Positions 24,716 to 35,079 of a stretch of 64,000 nt of DNA are shown in pieces. The DNA comes from Nonomuraea endophytica (GTDB lineage Bacteria > Actinomycetota > Actinomycetes > Streptosporangiales > Streptosporangiaceae), in NCBI RefSeq assembly GCF_014203235.1, contig NZ_JACHIN010000026.1:30348-94347 (forward strand). The letters run 5' to 3'. Position 1 is the first letter of the stretch; each line of letters starts with the position of its first letter. Below the pieces are notes generated by a model that saw nothing but the letters and a program-made list of their open reading frames with translations, did no database searches and was not told the DNA's origin. The position numbers and the translations under genes are program-made.

Positions 24716-27025
24716 ATGACCATGGTCGAATCGCGGCACCAACTCGTACGCTCAAAGCCGGTAGCAGCCCGAACCGGCGAGGAGCGTCCCATCACCGCCT
24801 CATCCAGCTTCGCGGAGTTGCTGCGCCACTACCGGCGCGCGGCGCGTCTGACGCTGGAGCAGCTGGCCGCGGCGTCCGGCGTCAGCGCCCGGACCCTGTC
24901 GGACATGGAACGCGGGCGCAGCACCGGACCCCAGCACCGGACCGTCACCGCTCTGGCGCAGGCGCTCGCGCTGGAGGACGACGCCCGTCAGCAGTTCGTC
25001 GCGCGAGCCAAGGAGGGCCGCCTGCGTGATCACTGGGCGCGGCCGTCCGGTCTGTACGAGCTGCCGCGTTCGGTGGACGACTTCACCGGCCGAGCCGCCG
25101 AGCTGGCCTGGGTGGACGACTTCGTGCACGCCGACGACATGCCGGGGGCCGCGGGCGTGGCCCTGATCACCGGCGCGGCCGGCCTGGGCAAGACCACGTT
25201 CGCCGTTCACGCCGCCCACGTGCTGCGGCCGAGCTTCCCGGACGGAGTGTTCTTCGTCGACCTGTTCGGCATGTCCGCCCAGCCGCTCGCCGTCGACGAC
25301 GCTCTGACGCAACTGCTGCGCGCGCTCGGCAGCACCGATCGGCACGTGCCGCACGACAGGCAGGAGCGTGCTTCCCTGTATCGCTCGCTGCTGCGCGAGC
25401 GGCACGTCCTGGTCGTGCTCGACAACGCCGGCTCGGAGGAGCAGCTACGGATGCTGCTGCCGGGCGGCGGCCGAAGCAGGGCATTCGTGACGAGCCGGAG
25501 GCTGCTGGCCGGGCTGGAAGGTGTGCACCGGCTGAGCCTCGGCCCGTTGCCGGCGGTGGAAGCGGCGGAGCTGCTGACCGGGATCCTGGCCAAACGCGGA
25601 TCGGCGGACGGCGGCGCGGCGATCAGCGAGCTCGCCGCGTTCTGCGGCGGTCTGCCGCTGGCCCTGCGGATCGTCGGGAACCGACTCGTCAGCAGGCCCG
25701 CCTGGCCCGCCGCCGAGTTCGCCGACCGGCTGGCGGACGAGGAGCGCCGCCTGGACCAGCTCAGAGCCGGAGACCTGAAGGTCGCGACCGCGTTCGGCAT
25801 GTCCTACGAGCAGGTCGCGGAATCCGCGCGCCGGGTCTTCCGCCGCGCGTCGCTGGTGCCCGGCCGGGACTTCGACGCCAACCTCGCCGCGGTGCTCGGC
25901 GGCGTCACGGTCGAAGAGGCCTGGGACGCCCTCGACGAGCTCGTCGACCTCGGGTTGCTGCAGGACGGCGCATCGGGCCGCTACCGCTTTCACGATCTTG
26001 TACGGCTGTTCGCCCGGGCCCGCCTCCACGAGGAGGAATCCGCGGCCGAACGGGACGCCCTGACCACGCGGACGACCTCGTGGCTGCTGCGGATGGCCAC
26101 CACGGCCGGGCGCTGGTTCGAGCCCGCGTACGGCCGCCCCGACGCCGACCTGTCCTCCCGGGAGGAGGCCGACCATTGGCTGCGGGCGAACGTGGACAAC
26201 TGGCTGGGTGCGTTGCGGACCGCGGCGAGTGGCGGCCGGCACGCCGACGTCGTCGACTGCGCCGAGTCGATGTACTGGTTCTCCGACCGCTGGATGCACG
26301 CACCCCACTGGCACGAGGTCTTCACCCTCGGCGCCGAGGCCGCCGCCGCCCTGGGCGATCCGGTACGGCAGGCCGGGCAGCTGAACTCCCTGGCGTGGGT
26401 CCATCTGGTGCCACGAGACGACCCCCGAACCGCCCTGAGCTACACGGCCCGTGCACTGGACCTCGCCACCCCCAGCGGCGCCCAGGCCCAGATCGCCTCC
26501 GCCCACCACTGCGCGGGAGGCGCGCTCCGACGCCTCGGCCAGCTCGATGAGGCCATCGCGGCGGAAGAGCTGGCGGCGGAGATGTTCAAGACCGTCGGCG
26601 ACATCGACGCCTACAGCCAGTGCCTGGGCGCTCTGGGCTCCTGCCTCCGCGACGCCGGACACTACGACAAGGCACTGCGCCAGTACCGCGACCTGTGGAC
26701 CCTGCTTAATGACGACAAGTCGGGACTCTCGCCGAATGTCGTGACCTTCACCCGCCCTATGGCACTGGCCCGCATAGGCGAATGCCTGGGGTCACTCGGC
26801 TGCCGAACCGAGGCGATCATCAAGCTCACCGAGGCGATCAGCCTCATGGAGCAGGCTCAGCTGCCCGCCCCGCAGGCCCGTACCCTGGAGACCCTCGCGA
26901 CCTTGCTGGCCGACGAGGGCCGGACCGGTGAGAGCCGCGCGGCCTACGCACGCGCAGCCGAGGTGTACGAGACCGTCGGGGACACCGAGTCGGGCAGCCG
27001 CTGCCACGACCTGGCCACCACCTGA
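24716..27025 (+). CDS. XRE / NB-ARC / TPR STAND regulator
   Basis: This 769-residue protein has an XRE helix-turn-helix (residues ~30-75, LTLEQLAAASGVSARTLSDMERGRST). A STAND NTPase domain follows, with Walker A GAAGLGKTT near 153-161, Walker B HVLVVLDN near 230-237 and a GLPLALRIVGNRL block. After a winged-helix segment comes a C-terminal half of TPR-like helices. Such proteins are regulators in actinobacterial specialised metabolism or stress and are NTP-driven switches. The ATG at 24716 is preceded by GGGAG at 9 bases. It has no tight operon partner: the frameshifted esterase ends 37 bases upstream and a convergent kinase gene follows. The ligand is unknown. Confidence 0.88.
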   Translation: MTMVESRHQLVRSKPVAARTGEERPITASSSFAELLRHYRRAARLTLEQLAAASGVSARTLSDMERGRSTGPQHRTVTALAQALALEDDARQQFVARAKEGRLRDHWARPSGLYELPRSVDDFTGRAAELAWVDDFVHADDMPGAAGVALITGAAGLGKTTFAVHAAHVLRPSFPDGVFFVDLFGMSAQPLAVDDALTQLLRALGSTDRHVPHDRQERASLYRSLLRERHVLVVLDNAGSEEQLRMLLPGGGRSRAFVTSRRLLAGLEGVHRLSLGPLPAVEAAELLTGILAKRGSADGGAAISELAAFCGGLPLALRIVGNRLVSRPAWPAAEFADRLADEERRLDQLRAGDLKVATAFGMSYEQVAESARRVFRRASLVPGRDFDANLAAVLGGVTVEEAWDALDELVDLGLLQDGASGRYRFHDLVRLFARARLHEEESAAERDALTTRTTSWLLRMATTAGRWFEPAYGRPDADLSSREEADHWLRANVDNWLGALRTAASGGRHADVVDCAESMYWFSDRWMHAPHWHEVFTLGAEAAAALGDPVRQAGQLNSLAWVHLVPRDDPRTALSYTARALDLATPSGAQAQIASAHHCAGGALRRLGQLDEAIAAEELAAEMFKTVGDIDAYSQCLGALGSCLRDAGHYDKALRQYRDLWTLLNDDKSGLSPNVVTFTRPMALARIGECLGSLGCRTEAIIKLTEAISLMEQAQLPAPQARTLETLATLLADEGRTGESRAAYARAAEVYETVGDTESGSRCHDLATT

Positions 27026-27050
27026 CAGCCGACCCGGCCGACGAGAGCAG

Positions 27051-28082
27051 TCAGCTGACGGGCAGAGCCAGCCGGATGATCGCGCCTTCCCCCGGTGCCG
27101 GCGCCGCCGACACGGTGCCGCCGTGGCTCTCCACGATCTGCTTGACGATGGCGAGCCCGAGCCCCGATCCCGGCTTCGGCCGCGCGGCCGCGGCGCGGTA
27201 GAACCGCTCGAAAACGTACGGAAGGTCGCCCGGAGGGATCCCGGAACCGTGGTCGCGCACGGTCAGCACGCCGCGTTTCAGGCGCACCTCGACGTTCGCC
27301 GCGTGCGGACTGTACTTGGCGGCGTTGTCCAGGATGTTGGCGAGCGCCCTGCTGAGCCGGTCACTCACGCCGCGTACCGTGGTCGGGGTCAGGCTCGTCT
27401 CGAACGACATGAGCGGCCAGCGGGCGGCGACCCGGTCCACCTGCTCCCGGACCAGGGCGTCCAGCCGTACCTCCTCCGCCAGGATCTCCGGCTCGCCGGC
27501 GCGGGTCAGCTCCATCAGGTCGGACAGCAGCGTGGTGAGTTCGGCGAGCCCGCCGATCGCCGCCGTGCTCAGCTCCTCGCGGTCCTGCAGGGACAGGTTC
27601 TCCGAACGGAGCAGGAGTTCCACGTTGGTGCGCACGGCGGTGAGCGGCGTGCGCAGTTCGTGTGAGGCGTCGGTGACGAGCCGGCGTTGCGCGATGGCCG
27701 AGCGTTCCAGGGCGTCGAGCATGGTGTTGAAGCTCTCGGCGAGGCTGCCCAGCTCGTCGCCCCGGCTGACGTCCATGCGGTGGGCCAGGTCGCGGGTGTC
27801 GGCGATCCGGTGGGCGGCCGTGGTCAGCTCGGAGACGGGCCGGAGCGCCGTGTGCGCGGTGAACCAGCCCAGCAGTGCGGCCAGCACCAGGCCGCCCACG
27901 GTCACCGCCACGAACGGCCAGCCGAGCGTGTCCTGCAGCTCCGGGACCTGTTCCAGCATGGTCGGCCCGTAGGTGCTCTCGAACTGTTCGCAGGCCACGA
28001 AGTAGGCCACGACCATCACGGTGACGACGCTGATCGCGGCGGCGACGCCGGAGACGAGGGCCAGCCGCCAGCGCAGGCTCAT
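27051..28082 (-). CDS. Two-component sensor histidine kinase
   Basis: This 343-residue OmpR-type kinase has two membrane helices (about residues 7-29 and 56-76) flanking a short outside loop. It then has HAMP, a HisKA domain with the phospho-accepting His141 in DASHELRTPL, and an HATPase domain with N box ILDNAAKYS, G1 DHGSGIPPG and G2 GSGLGLAIVKQIVESHGG. All catalytic motifs are intact. Its start overlaps the end of what should be its response regulator gene, but only the last ~28 codons of that gene remain (28079-28165). It is therefore an orphan in this window and must use another partner or be inactive. Confidence 0.92.
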   Translation of the reverse strand: MSLRWRLALVSGVAAAISVVTVMVVAYFVACEQFESTYGPTMLEQVPELQDTLGWPFVAVTVGGLVLAALLGWFTAHTALRPVSELTTAAHRIADTRDLAHRMDVSRGDELGSLAESFNTMLDALERSAIAQRRLVTDASHELRTPLTAVRTNVELLLRSENLSLQDREELSTAAIGGLAELTTLLSDLMELTRAGEPEILAEEVRLDALVREQVDRVAARWPLMSFETSLTPTTVRGVSDRLSRALANILDNAAKYSPHAANVEVRLKRGVLTVRDHGSGIPPGDLPYVFERFYRAAAARPKPGSGLGLAIVKQIVESHGGTVSAAPAPGEGAIIRLALPVS

Positions 28083-28165
28083 GACGGGTTCCGCAGGACG
28101 TAGCCGACACCGTGCACGGTCTGGATCATGCGGGCCGCCCCGTCCGCCTCGGTCTTGCGGCGGGC
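28079..28165 (-). pseudogene. C-terminal remnant of an OmpR-type response regulator
   Basis: The last codons read ARRKTEADGAARMIQTVHGV then GYVLRNPS and a stop that overlaps the kinase start (ATGA). That is the wing and final strand of an OmpR/PhoB DNA-binding domain, whose usual preceding block (a Tyr-Leu-Arg-Arg-Lys-type helix end) is broken right after ARRK. The receiver domain and most of the DNA-binding domain are missing. The junction lies at about 28160-28190. Confidence 0.8.
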
Positions 28166-28208
28166 TAGGAGCTCCTGCTCATCGACCCCGCGGGCGCCGC
28201 GGGTAGCA

Positions 28209-28274
28209 CACGGGGCCTCGCCGGCCGCGCTGGGGCTGATCGCCGGCTATCCGCGCATCCCCGCCCTGAGGTGA
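28209..28274 (+). pseudogene. C-terminal remnant of an unidentified rightward gene
   Basis: A rightward frame with perfect GC3 bias, HGASPAALGLIAGYPRIPAL then R and TGA, begins right at the scar where the response regulator is cut. It looks like the tail of another gene that ran toward the right. Too short to identify. Confidence 0.45.
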
Positions 28275-28277
28275 AGA

Positions 28278-28347
28278 TGAATTCAAATTCACCCCGCGAT
28301 AAGGGTTGCCGGCCCCGCTTCGCGGCCTCAAAATGAATCCGAATTCA
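28278..28347. promoter_or_regulatory. Tandem TGAAT-ATTCA operators
   Basis: Two 14-base inverted repeats, TGAATTCAAATTCA (28278-28291) and TGAATCCGAATTCA (28334-28347), share the arms TGAAT and ATTCA around four central bases. Centres are 56 bases apart. They lie directly upstream of the nine-gene uptake/catabolic operon that starts at 28370. The best candidate regulator is the TetR protein encoded as its last gene (36639-37250). Confidence 0.65.
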
Positions 28348-28369
28348 CATTCGCTGTGAGGGAGATCAC

Positions 28370-29440
28370 ATGTATCTCGTGGAGTCGTGTCGCATCCGCA
28401 CCTCCGGCGCCCGCGCGGTGGAGCCCTTCCAGGTTGACGACCTGTCGCTGCTGGCCATCCCCCAGCTGGCCGTCGACATCCCGGGGCAGCCGCCTGGCAT
28501 GAACGGCGGCGACAGCGACGCCGAGCTGCTGGTGCTCCGCCGTACCGGCGAAGGGTTCGAGCTTTTCCAGAGCCTTGAGGTGCCGGGCGGTGAGGACGCG
28601 GAGTTCTTCCGGATCGGCCCGCGGGCGTTCCTGGCGACCGCGAGCATCCGCCGCGGGCACGGCCCCTACGAGTTCAACGTGGACTCCCAGGTCTTCGAGT
28701 GGGACGGCGCCCGCTTCGTGCCCTTCCAGAGGGTTCCCGGCTTCGCGGCCAAGCAGTGGCGGCACTTCACGGTGGGCGATCAGCACTTCCTGGCCCTGGC
28801 GCAGGGGCTTCCGCAGCCGGGGACCCAGCCGTCGCGGATCTACCGGTGGCAGGGCGAGTCCTTCGAGAAGTTCCAGGAGATCACCTCGCTGGCCGGCTAC
28901 AACTGGCACGCCTTCCGGGTGGCGGGTCACGACTTCCTCGCCCATGCCGATCATCTCGCCCCGTCCGTCCTGTATCGCTGGGACGGGGCGGGCTTCGCCG
29001 TACACCAGCAGCTCGCCGAGCAGCACGGCCGGGCCTTCGCCTCCTTCAGCGCGGACGGCGAGGACTACCTGCTGGTCGGCTGCATCCAGGGCCAGTCGCG
29101 GCTGCTGCGCTGGGACGGCGAGAAGTTCGCCGAGCACGCGGTGCTCGACGGGCAGGGCACGCGCGAGTTCGCGATCCTGCACGGCGAGCACGGGCTCTAC
29201 GTCCTGCGCGTCAACTTCATCCACGGCACCCCGGCCGCGCCGACGACCGCGCTGTCCTCCCAGCTCTACCGCTGGCAGGGCGGCGGGCTGCAGGTCGTCG
29301 AGGAGTTTCCGACCACCGGCGGCACCGACGTGGCCGTGCTGGACGGCGACCTCGTGGCGGTCTCCAACGGGCTCAGCGCCGACGTGCGGTTCGCCGCCGA
29401 GAGCGTCGTCTACCGCTTCGCCGAGCAGGAGCAGCGGTGA
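28370..29440 (+). CDS. EPTP-repeat beta-propeller protein
   Basis: This 356-residue protein is built of repeats of about 45-50 residues, each with a Y/F-R-W-D/Q-G-x-x-F core: QVFEWDGARFVPFQRVPG, RIYRWQGESFEKFQEITS, VLYRWDGAGFAVHQQLAE, RLLRWDGEKFAEHAVLDG and QLYRWQGGGLQVVEEFPT. This is the EPTP (epitempin) repeat, expected to fold as a seven-bladed propeller. There is no signal peptide, so it is probably cytoplasmic. It may be a substrate-binding or scaffold protein. A GAGGGAG site lies 5 bases before the ATG. First gene of the operon; its stop overlaps the next start. Confidence 0.85.
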   Translation: MYLVESCRIRTSGARAVEPFQVDDLSLLAIPQLAVDIPGQPPGMNGGDSDAELLVLRRTGEGFELFQSLEVPGGEDAEFFRIGPRAFLATASIRRGHGPYEFNVDSQVFEWDGARFVPFQRVPGFAAKQWRHFTVGDQHFLALAQGLPQPGTQPSRIYRWQGESFEKFQEITSLAGYNWHAFRVAGHDFLAHADHLAPSVLYRWDGAGFAVHQQLAEQHGRAFASFSADGEDYLLVGCIQGQSRLLRWDGEKFAEHAVLDGQGTREFAILHGEHGLYVLRVNFIHGTPAAPTTALSSQLYRWQGGGLQVVEEFPTTGGTDVAVLDGDLVAVSNGLSADVRFAAESVVYRFAEQEQR

Positions 29441-30555
29441 GCGAGGAGTTCCTGCGGCTGTTCACCGCCTACACCGCCGATCCGGACAGCATCGGCAGGA
29501 AGCTGGGCCGCGCCGTCGCCGAGCGCTCGCGCAGCGACCCGCTGATCGTCGCGACCGCCACCGACATCGCGCTCTATCCGGGAGACGGCAAGCCGCCCAC
29601 GGTCGAGGGGTTCCGGATCTCCACCAGAGGCTTCAAGGAGCTGACGGCGGTCTCCCACCTCGGGCCGGCCGTGGCCTCCCTGGTCAGGCTGCGCGCGCTG
29701 GGCGAGGAATCGTGGCGGGAGTCAGCCGAGCGCCTGCTGGCCGAGGTCAAGGCCACCCGCGCCGCCAACAGCCCCGAACTCTGGGCTGAGCGGATCGCGG
29801 TCGAGGCCTACCGGGGCAGGGAACACGAGATCGCCGCCATGGTCGACCAGGCGTGCGCGGCGACCACCCGCTACCTCACGGCGGTGCTGGAGGACGAGGA
29901 GTACCTCACCCCCGAGACCCTGCGGCGCGACTACCTCGACGACGGCGTCAACTCGATGATGGTGGCCACGTTCTTCCTGGTCAGCATGGACATCAGCTTC
30001 CGCATCACGCGCTGGTTCATCGAGCGGGACGTGCCCTGGGAGCGGGCCATGGTGGTGATCGCGGGCAGGCAGGGCCGGCCGACCGCGGGCGTCACCTGGA
30101 ACACCAGCAGCGTGGCCACGATGATCCTCGCCGCTTCGCGCGGCCGGCTCCCGCTGGACCGGGTCTACATGGCCCCGCACGCGCCGACCTTCTCCACGGT
30201 GAAGGACGGCGATCTCACCGAAGTGATCGTGCTGGAGGACGACCTGCGCACCCTCTGGTGCGGCACCAGGGCCACGGTCGAGCTCGGCGCGGTGATGTTC
30301 GACGGCTATCCGAGCTACGCCCCTGGCGGTCTCACGCTCCCGGACGTCTCCGACCCCGGTGTCACCGAGGTCAGCGAGATGCCCGCCATCCACTCCGCCG
30401 ACGACATGCGGGCGCTGGTGACCAGGCTCCGCATCGTGCTGGAGGACCCGAGGCAGCTGCTGTCCAGCTGCGTCACCGACTTCGCCACAGCCTCTCTGGC
30501 CGCGGCGGGGAACGACCCCACCCAGGTAGTGGTGCCTGGGCTGAACACCCCCTGA
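29437..30555 (+). CDS. Unrecognised protein of the uptake/catabolic operon
   Basis: This 372-residue protein starts from a GTG overlapping the propeller gene's stop (GTGA). I cannot assign a family. Visible features are an N-terminal region reading IVATATDIALYPGDGKPPTV, a helical middle (ESWRESAERLLAEVKATRAA), a hydrophobic block SMMVATFFLVSMDISFRITR that may be buried rather than a membrane helix, then GRPTAGVTWNTSSVATMILA. An Asp/Glu-rich strand, EVIVLEDDLRTLWCG, follows. There is no signal peptide. Strict coupling to the propeller gene suggests the two proteins act together, perhaps as an enzyme and its accessory. It is the best candidate here for a new activity. Confidence 0.75.
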   Translation: MSEEFLRLFTAYTADPDSIGRKLGRAVAERSRSDPLIVATATDIALYPGDGKPPTVEGFRISTRGFKELTAVSHLGPAVASLVRLRALGEESWRESAERLLAEVKATRAANSPELWAERIAVEAYRGREHEIAAMVDQACAATTRYLTAVLEDEEYLTPETLRRDYLDDGVNSMMVATFFLVSMDISFRITRWFIERDVPWERAMVVIAGRQGRPTAGVTWNTSSVATMILAASRGRLPLDRVYMAPHAPTFSTVKDGDLTEVIVLEDDLRTLWCGTRATVELGAVMFDGYPSYAPGGLTLPDVSDPGVTEVSEMPAIHSADDMRALVTRLRIVLEDPRQLLSSCVTDFATASLAAAGNDPTQVVVPGLNTP

Positions 30556-30564
30556 GAGCGAACC

Positions 30565-31772
30565 ATGACCATCGACCGACGCTCGTTCCTCATCGGCGCA
30601 TCACTGCTGCCTCTCGTCACCGCATGCGGTGCGTCAGGCTCCTCATCCTCCTCCACGGCGGCTCCACTCAAGATCGGCGCATCGCTGCCGCTCACCGGCC
30701 CGGCCGCGGACGTCGCCGACCCCGGCTACAAGGGCTACCAGGTCTGGCAGAGCCAGATCAACGCGCGCGGCGGGCTCCTGGGCCGCAAGGTGGAGTTCGT
30801 CATCCTCGACGACGGCTTCGACCAGAACACCGTGGTCTCCAACTACAACCGGCTGATCAGCCAGGACCGGGTGGACCTGCTGATCGGCACGTTCTCCTCC
30901 TTTCTCAACCTGCCCGCCTCCACCGTCGCCGACCGCAACCGCATGCTCTACATCGAGCCGTCGGGCGGGGCCGCGGACATCTTCTCGCGCGGCCACACCC
31001 GGCTGTTCTTCAGCCAGCCCGGCACGACCGACACCGCTCACCGGCCGTTCGCCGGTTATGTGGAGGGTCTGAAGGAGCGGCCGGCCACCGCGGCGTACCT
31101 GCACCAGGACGACCCCAGCACCGACGTGCCCGTCCAGAATCTGCGCAAGACCTTCGAAGGACTCGGCATCAAGACCGTCTACGGGCAGAAGTACCCGCCG
31201 GACACCAAGAACTTCGACGCGATCGCCAACGCGATCCGGCAGGCCGACCCCGCGCTGGTGGTGCACGGCGCGCTGGAGCTCGACGGCGCGGCCGTGGTGC
31301 AGGCCATGCAGCGGGTCGGCTTCACGCCCCCGATCCTCTACCAGACCAGGGCGCCCTCCAGCGTCAACACCTACCCGAAGGCCATCGGCGCCACCAACAC
31401 CGAGGCCATCTTCACCGCGGGCAGCTGGCACCCGGCCGCCAAGTACCCCGGCAACGCCGAGTTCGTCGCCGACTACCGCAAGCAGTTCAGCCAGGAACCG
31501 AGCGAGGACGCCGCCAACTCCTACACCGCGGTGCAGGTGCTCCAGGCCGGAGTCCAGGCCGTGGGCAAGCTCGACCAGGACGCGATCGCGGCCTGGCTGC
31601 ACGCCAACCAGGTGGACACCATCGTCGGCCCGCTGAAGTGGGACAAGCGCGGGGTGCCCGACGGGAGCCTGCTCCTCATGCAGTGGCAGGGCGGCAAGCT
31701 GGAGGTCGTCGCGCCCGCCTCGGCCGCCACCGTCCCGTCCGCGATCGCCGCCAAGCCGAACTGGGCGACCTG

Positions 31773-31773
<1 letters not shown>
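30565..31773 (+). CDS. Branched-chain-type ABC substrate-binding lipoprotein
   Basis: This 402-residue protein has an RR-containing signal and lipobox (RRSFLIGASLLPLVTAC), so it is lipid-anchored outside the membrane. The periplasmic-binding fold of the LivJ/UrtA/amide type follows: LKIGASLPLTGPAADVADPG, GRKVEFVILDDGFDQ and DLLIGTFSSFLNLP. Members bind amino acids, urea, amides or aromatic acids. The MIRTVW-free ligand pocket cannot be read with confidence. It is followed without a gap by the permease and ATPase genes, giving a full importer. Confidence 0.9.
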
Positions 31774-32641
<868 letters not shown>

Positions 32642-32645
<4 letters not shown>

Positions 32646-34369
32646 GGATCATGGTCATCGGGGCCGGCTGCGCCGTCCTCGCCCTCATGCCCGTTCTGTG
32701 GGGCGACGCCTACTACCTGAACATGCTCATCCTGATCTTCCTGCTGGCGATCATGGCCAGCTCCTGGAACATCATGGGCGGCTACACCGGCTACATCTCC
32801 CTGGGACAGAGCGCGTTCCTGGGAGTGGGCGCCTACACCACCGCCATCGCGGCCGACGCGTGGTCGATCTCCCCGTTCCTGGCCGCTCCCCTGGGCGGCC
32901 TCGTCGCCGGAGCGCTCGCCGCCGTGCTCGGCCTGGTCACCTTCCGGGCGCGCGGCAACGCGTTCATCATGATCACTTTCGCGATGCTCTACCTGCTCGG
33001 CATCGTGGCGCTGAACTGGACGTCGGTCACGAACGGCAACGACGGCATGGTCCTTCCCGCGCTGACCTGGAGCAGGGACTACGCGCTCTGGCCCTTCTAC
33101 TACGGCCTGCTCGGCCTGCTGATCCTGACATTGCTGATGTCGCGGGCGATCGCCTCATCCCGCTTCGGCCTCGGACTGACGGCCATCCGCGAGGACGAGG
33201 AGAAGGCGGCCGGCATCGGGGTCCACACCTCGGCCGCCAAGCTCGCCGCCTTCGTGGCCAGCAGCGTGCCGATCGGCGTCGCGGGCGGCGTCTATGGCTA
33301 CTACCTGGGATTCCTCGACTCCAGAGCCATGTTCAGCATCGTCACCAGCATCATGATCGTGCTCGCCGCCCTGCTCGGCGGCACGGGCACGCTGTGGGGT
33401 CCCGTGCTGGGCGCGTTCCTGCTGGAGCCGTTCTCCCAGCTCACCAACCAGCTGTTCACCGGCCCGGCCGCGGGCGCCTGGCGGCTGATCGTCTTCGGCG
33501 GGTTGCTCCTGGCGATCCTGCTCTTCCTGCCCAAAGGCATCATTCCCGGAGTACGGCAGGCGCTGGCCAGAGGAAGACCGGCGGCCGTGGGCAAACGCCT
33601 GACCCTCACCGCGGTCCCCTCCTGGCTCGCGGTCGGCGACGGCGCCCGGCTGGAGGCCCGCGACGTGCGCAAGCGCTTCGGCGGCCTCACCGTCCTGGAC
33701 GGCCTGGGCCTCACCGTCGAGCCCGGCTCGATCACCGGGCTGATCGGGCCGAACGGGTCCGGCAAGACGACGCTGTTCAACCTGATCGACGGCGCGATGA
33801 AGCCGGACAGTGGCACGATCCTCCTGGACGGCCGGCGGATCGACGGCTCCAGCCGGTGGGTACGCAGCCGCTCGGGGCTGGGCCGTACGCACCAGATCAC
33901 CAGGTTGTTCCCGAAGTTGTCGGTGCTGCGCAACGTCGTCGCCGGATCCAACGGGTCCTGGGCGGCCCCGGCGATCACCGGAGCCCAGGCGGCCAGGGGC
34001 GCGGAGCTCCTCGACCTCGTCGGGCTCGCCGACTACCGTGACCTGCCCGCGGGCGAGCTCTCCTACGGCCAGCAGAAGCTCATCGAGCTGATCCAGATCC
34101 TCATGCTCCAGCCCCGCCTGGTGCTGCTGGACGAGCCGGCCGGCGGGATCAACCCGACGCAGATCGAGCAGATGGGCGCGCTGATCCGCGAGCTCAACAG
34201 GACCGGGACCACCTTCCTGATCGTCGAGCACAACATGCCGTTCGTGCTGGGGCTCTGCGACACCGTCCACGTCCTGGCGGGCGGCCGCCGGATCGCCTCC
34301 GGCACGCCGCAGGAGGTGCGGAGCGACCCGCTAGTGCTGGACGCCTACCTGACGGGAGCGAGCCAATGA
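32642..34369 (+). CDS. Fused LivM permease / LivG ATPase
   Basis: This 575-residue fusion begins with a LivM-type permease (residues 1 to ~310; SWNIMGGYTGYISLGQSAFLGVGAY, and the loop GLTAIREDEEKAAGIGV). After a linker it continues as a LivG ATPase (~325-575) with Walker A GPNGSGKTT, signature ELSYGQQK, Walker B LVLLDEPAGGINP and the switch His in IVEHNMP. In most genomes these are two genes; the fusion is seen in some soil bacteria. It pairs with LivH and LivF to drive import. All catalytic residues are present. Confidence 0.92.
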
Positions 34370-35079
34370 TCTCGATGACCGGCGTCTACGCCGGGTACGG
34401 CGGCGGCGACGTGCTGCAGGGGCTCGACCTGGAGCTCGCGCACCGCTCCGTGACCTGCATCGTCGGCCCCAACGGCGCGGGCAAGTCCACCGTCCTGCGG
34501 ACCATCAGCGGCCAGCTCGCGCCACGTCTCGGCCAGATCCGCTTCGGCGGCCACGACATCGCCGGTCGGCACCCCGCCCGGCTGATCAAGGCGGGAATCG
34601 TCCAGGTGCCGCAGAAGAACGGCCTGTTCCCGGCGATGACCGTGGAGGAGAACGTGCTTCTCGGCGGCTACCTGCGCCGCCGGGAGAAGGCGTACCTGCG
34701 CGGGCGGTACGCCCAGCTCGCCGAGCGATTCCCGCTCATCGCCGAGCGGGCCGGCGACCCGGCGGGCAACCTGTCCGGCGGCCAGCGGCGCACCGTCGAG
34801 TTCGCCAGGGCGCTCATGCTCGAACCGGCGCTGGTGCTGCTCGACGAGCCGTCCCTGGGACTCGACCCGCGCTCGCTCGGCCTGGTCGGCGACACCGTGA
34901 ACACGATGCGCGAGAGCGGCATCACCGTGCTCATCGTGGAGCAGAACGTGCGCTTCGGACTCGGGATCGCCGACCGGGGCGTCGTCATGGAGAGCGGGCG
35001 CGTGCTCATGGCCGACTCCGCCAAGACCATCCTGGACGACCCGGAGATGGGCGCGCTCTTCCTGGGCGGTGCCCCGTGA
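34366..35079 (+). CDS. Branched-chain-type ABC ATPase, LivF-like
   Basis: This 237-residue ATPase has Walker A GPNGAGKST, the Q-loop region GIVQVPQKNGLFPAMTVEEN, signature NLSGGQRRTVEFARALM, Walker B LVLLDEPSLGLDP and the His-loop-like LIVEQNVRFGL. In that last motif Gln follows Glu, typical of LivF (VEQN). It is the second ATPase of the importer, alongside the LivG part of the fusion. It overlaps both neighbours by 4 bases. Confidence 0.93.
   Translation: MISMTGVYAGYGGGDVLQGLDLELAHRSVTCIVGPNGAGKSTVLRTISGQLAPRLGQIRFGGHDIAGRHPARLIKAGIVQVPQKNGLFPAMTVEENVLLGGYLRRREKAYLRGRYAQLAERFPLIAERAGDPAGNLSGGQRRTVEFARALMLEPALVLLDEPSLGLDPRSLGLVGDTVNTMRESGITVLIVEQNVRFGLGIADRGVVMESGRVLMADSAKTILDDPEMGALFLGGAP

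Noticed and set aside
24716..27025. Possible SARP-type or AfsR-like activator
   Set aside because: The N-terminal domain is an XRE helix-turn-helix, not an OmpR-like SARP domain with BTAD; the NB-ARC and TPR parts alone do not make it AfsR.
29853..31700. Long rightward alternative frame across the unknown and binding-protein genes
   Set aside because: The Arg/His/Pro-rich frame continues into the LivH frame only by chance. The binding-protein and 372-residue frames have better codon bias and start signals.
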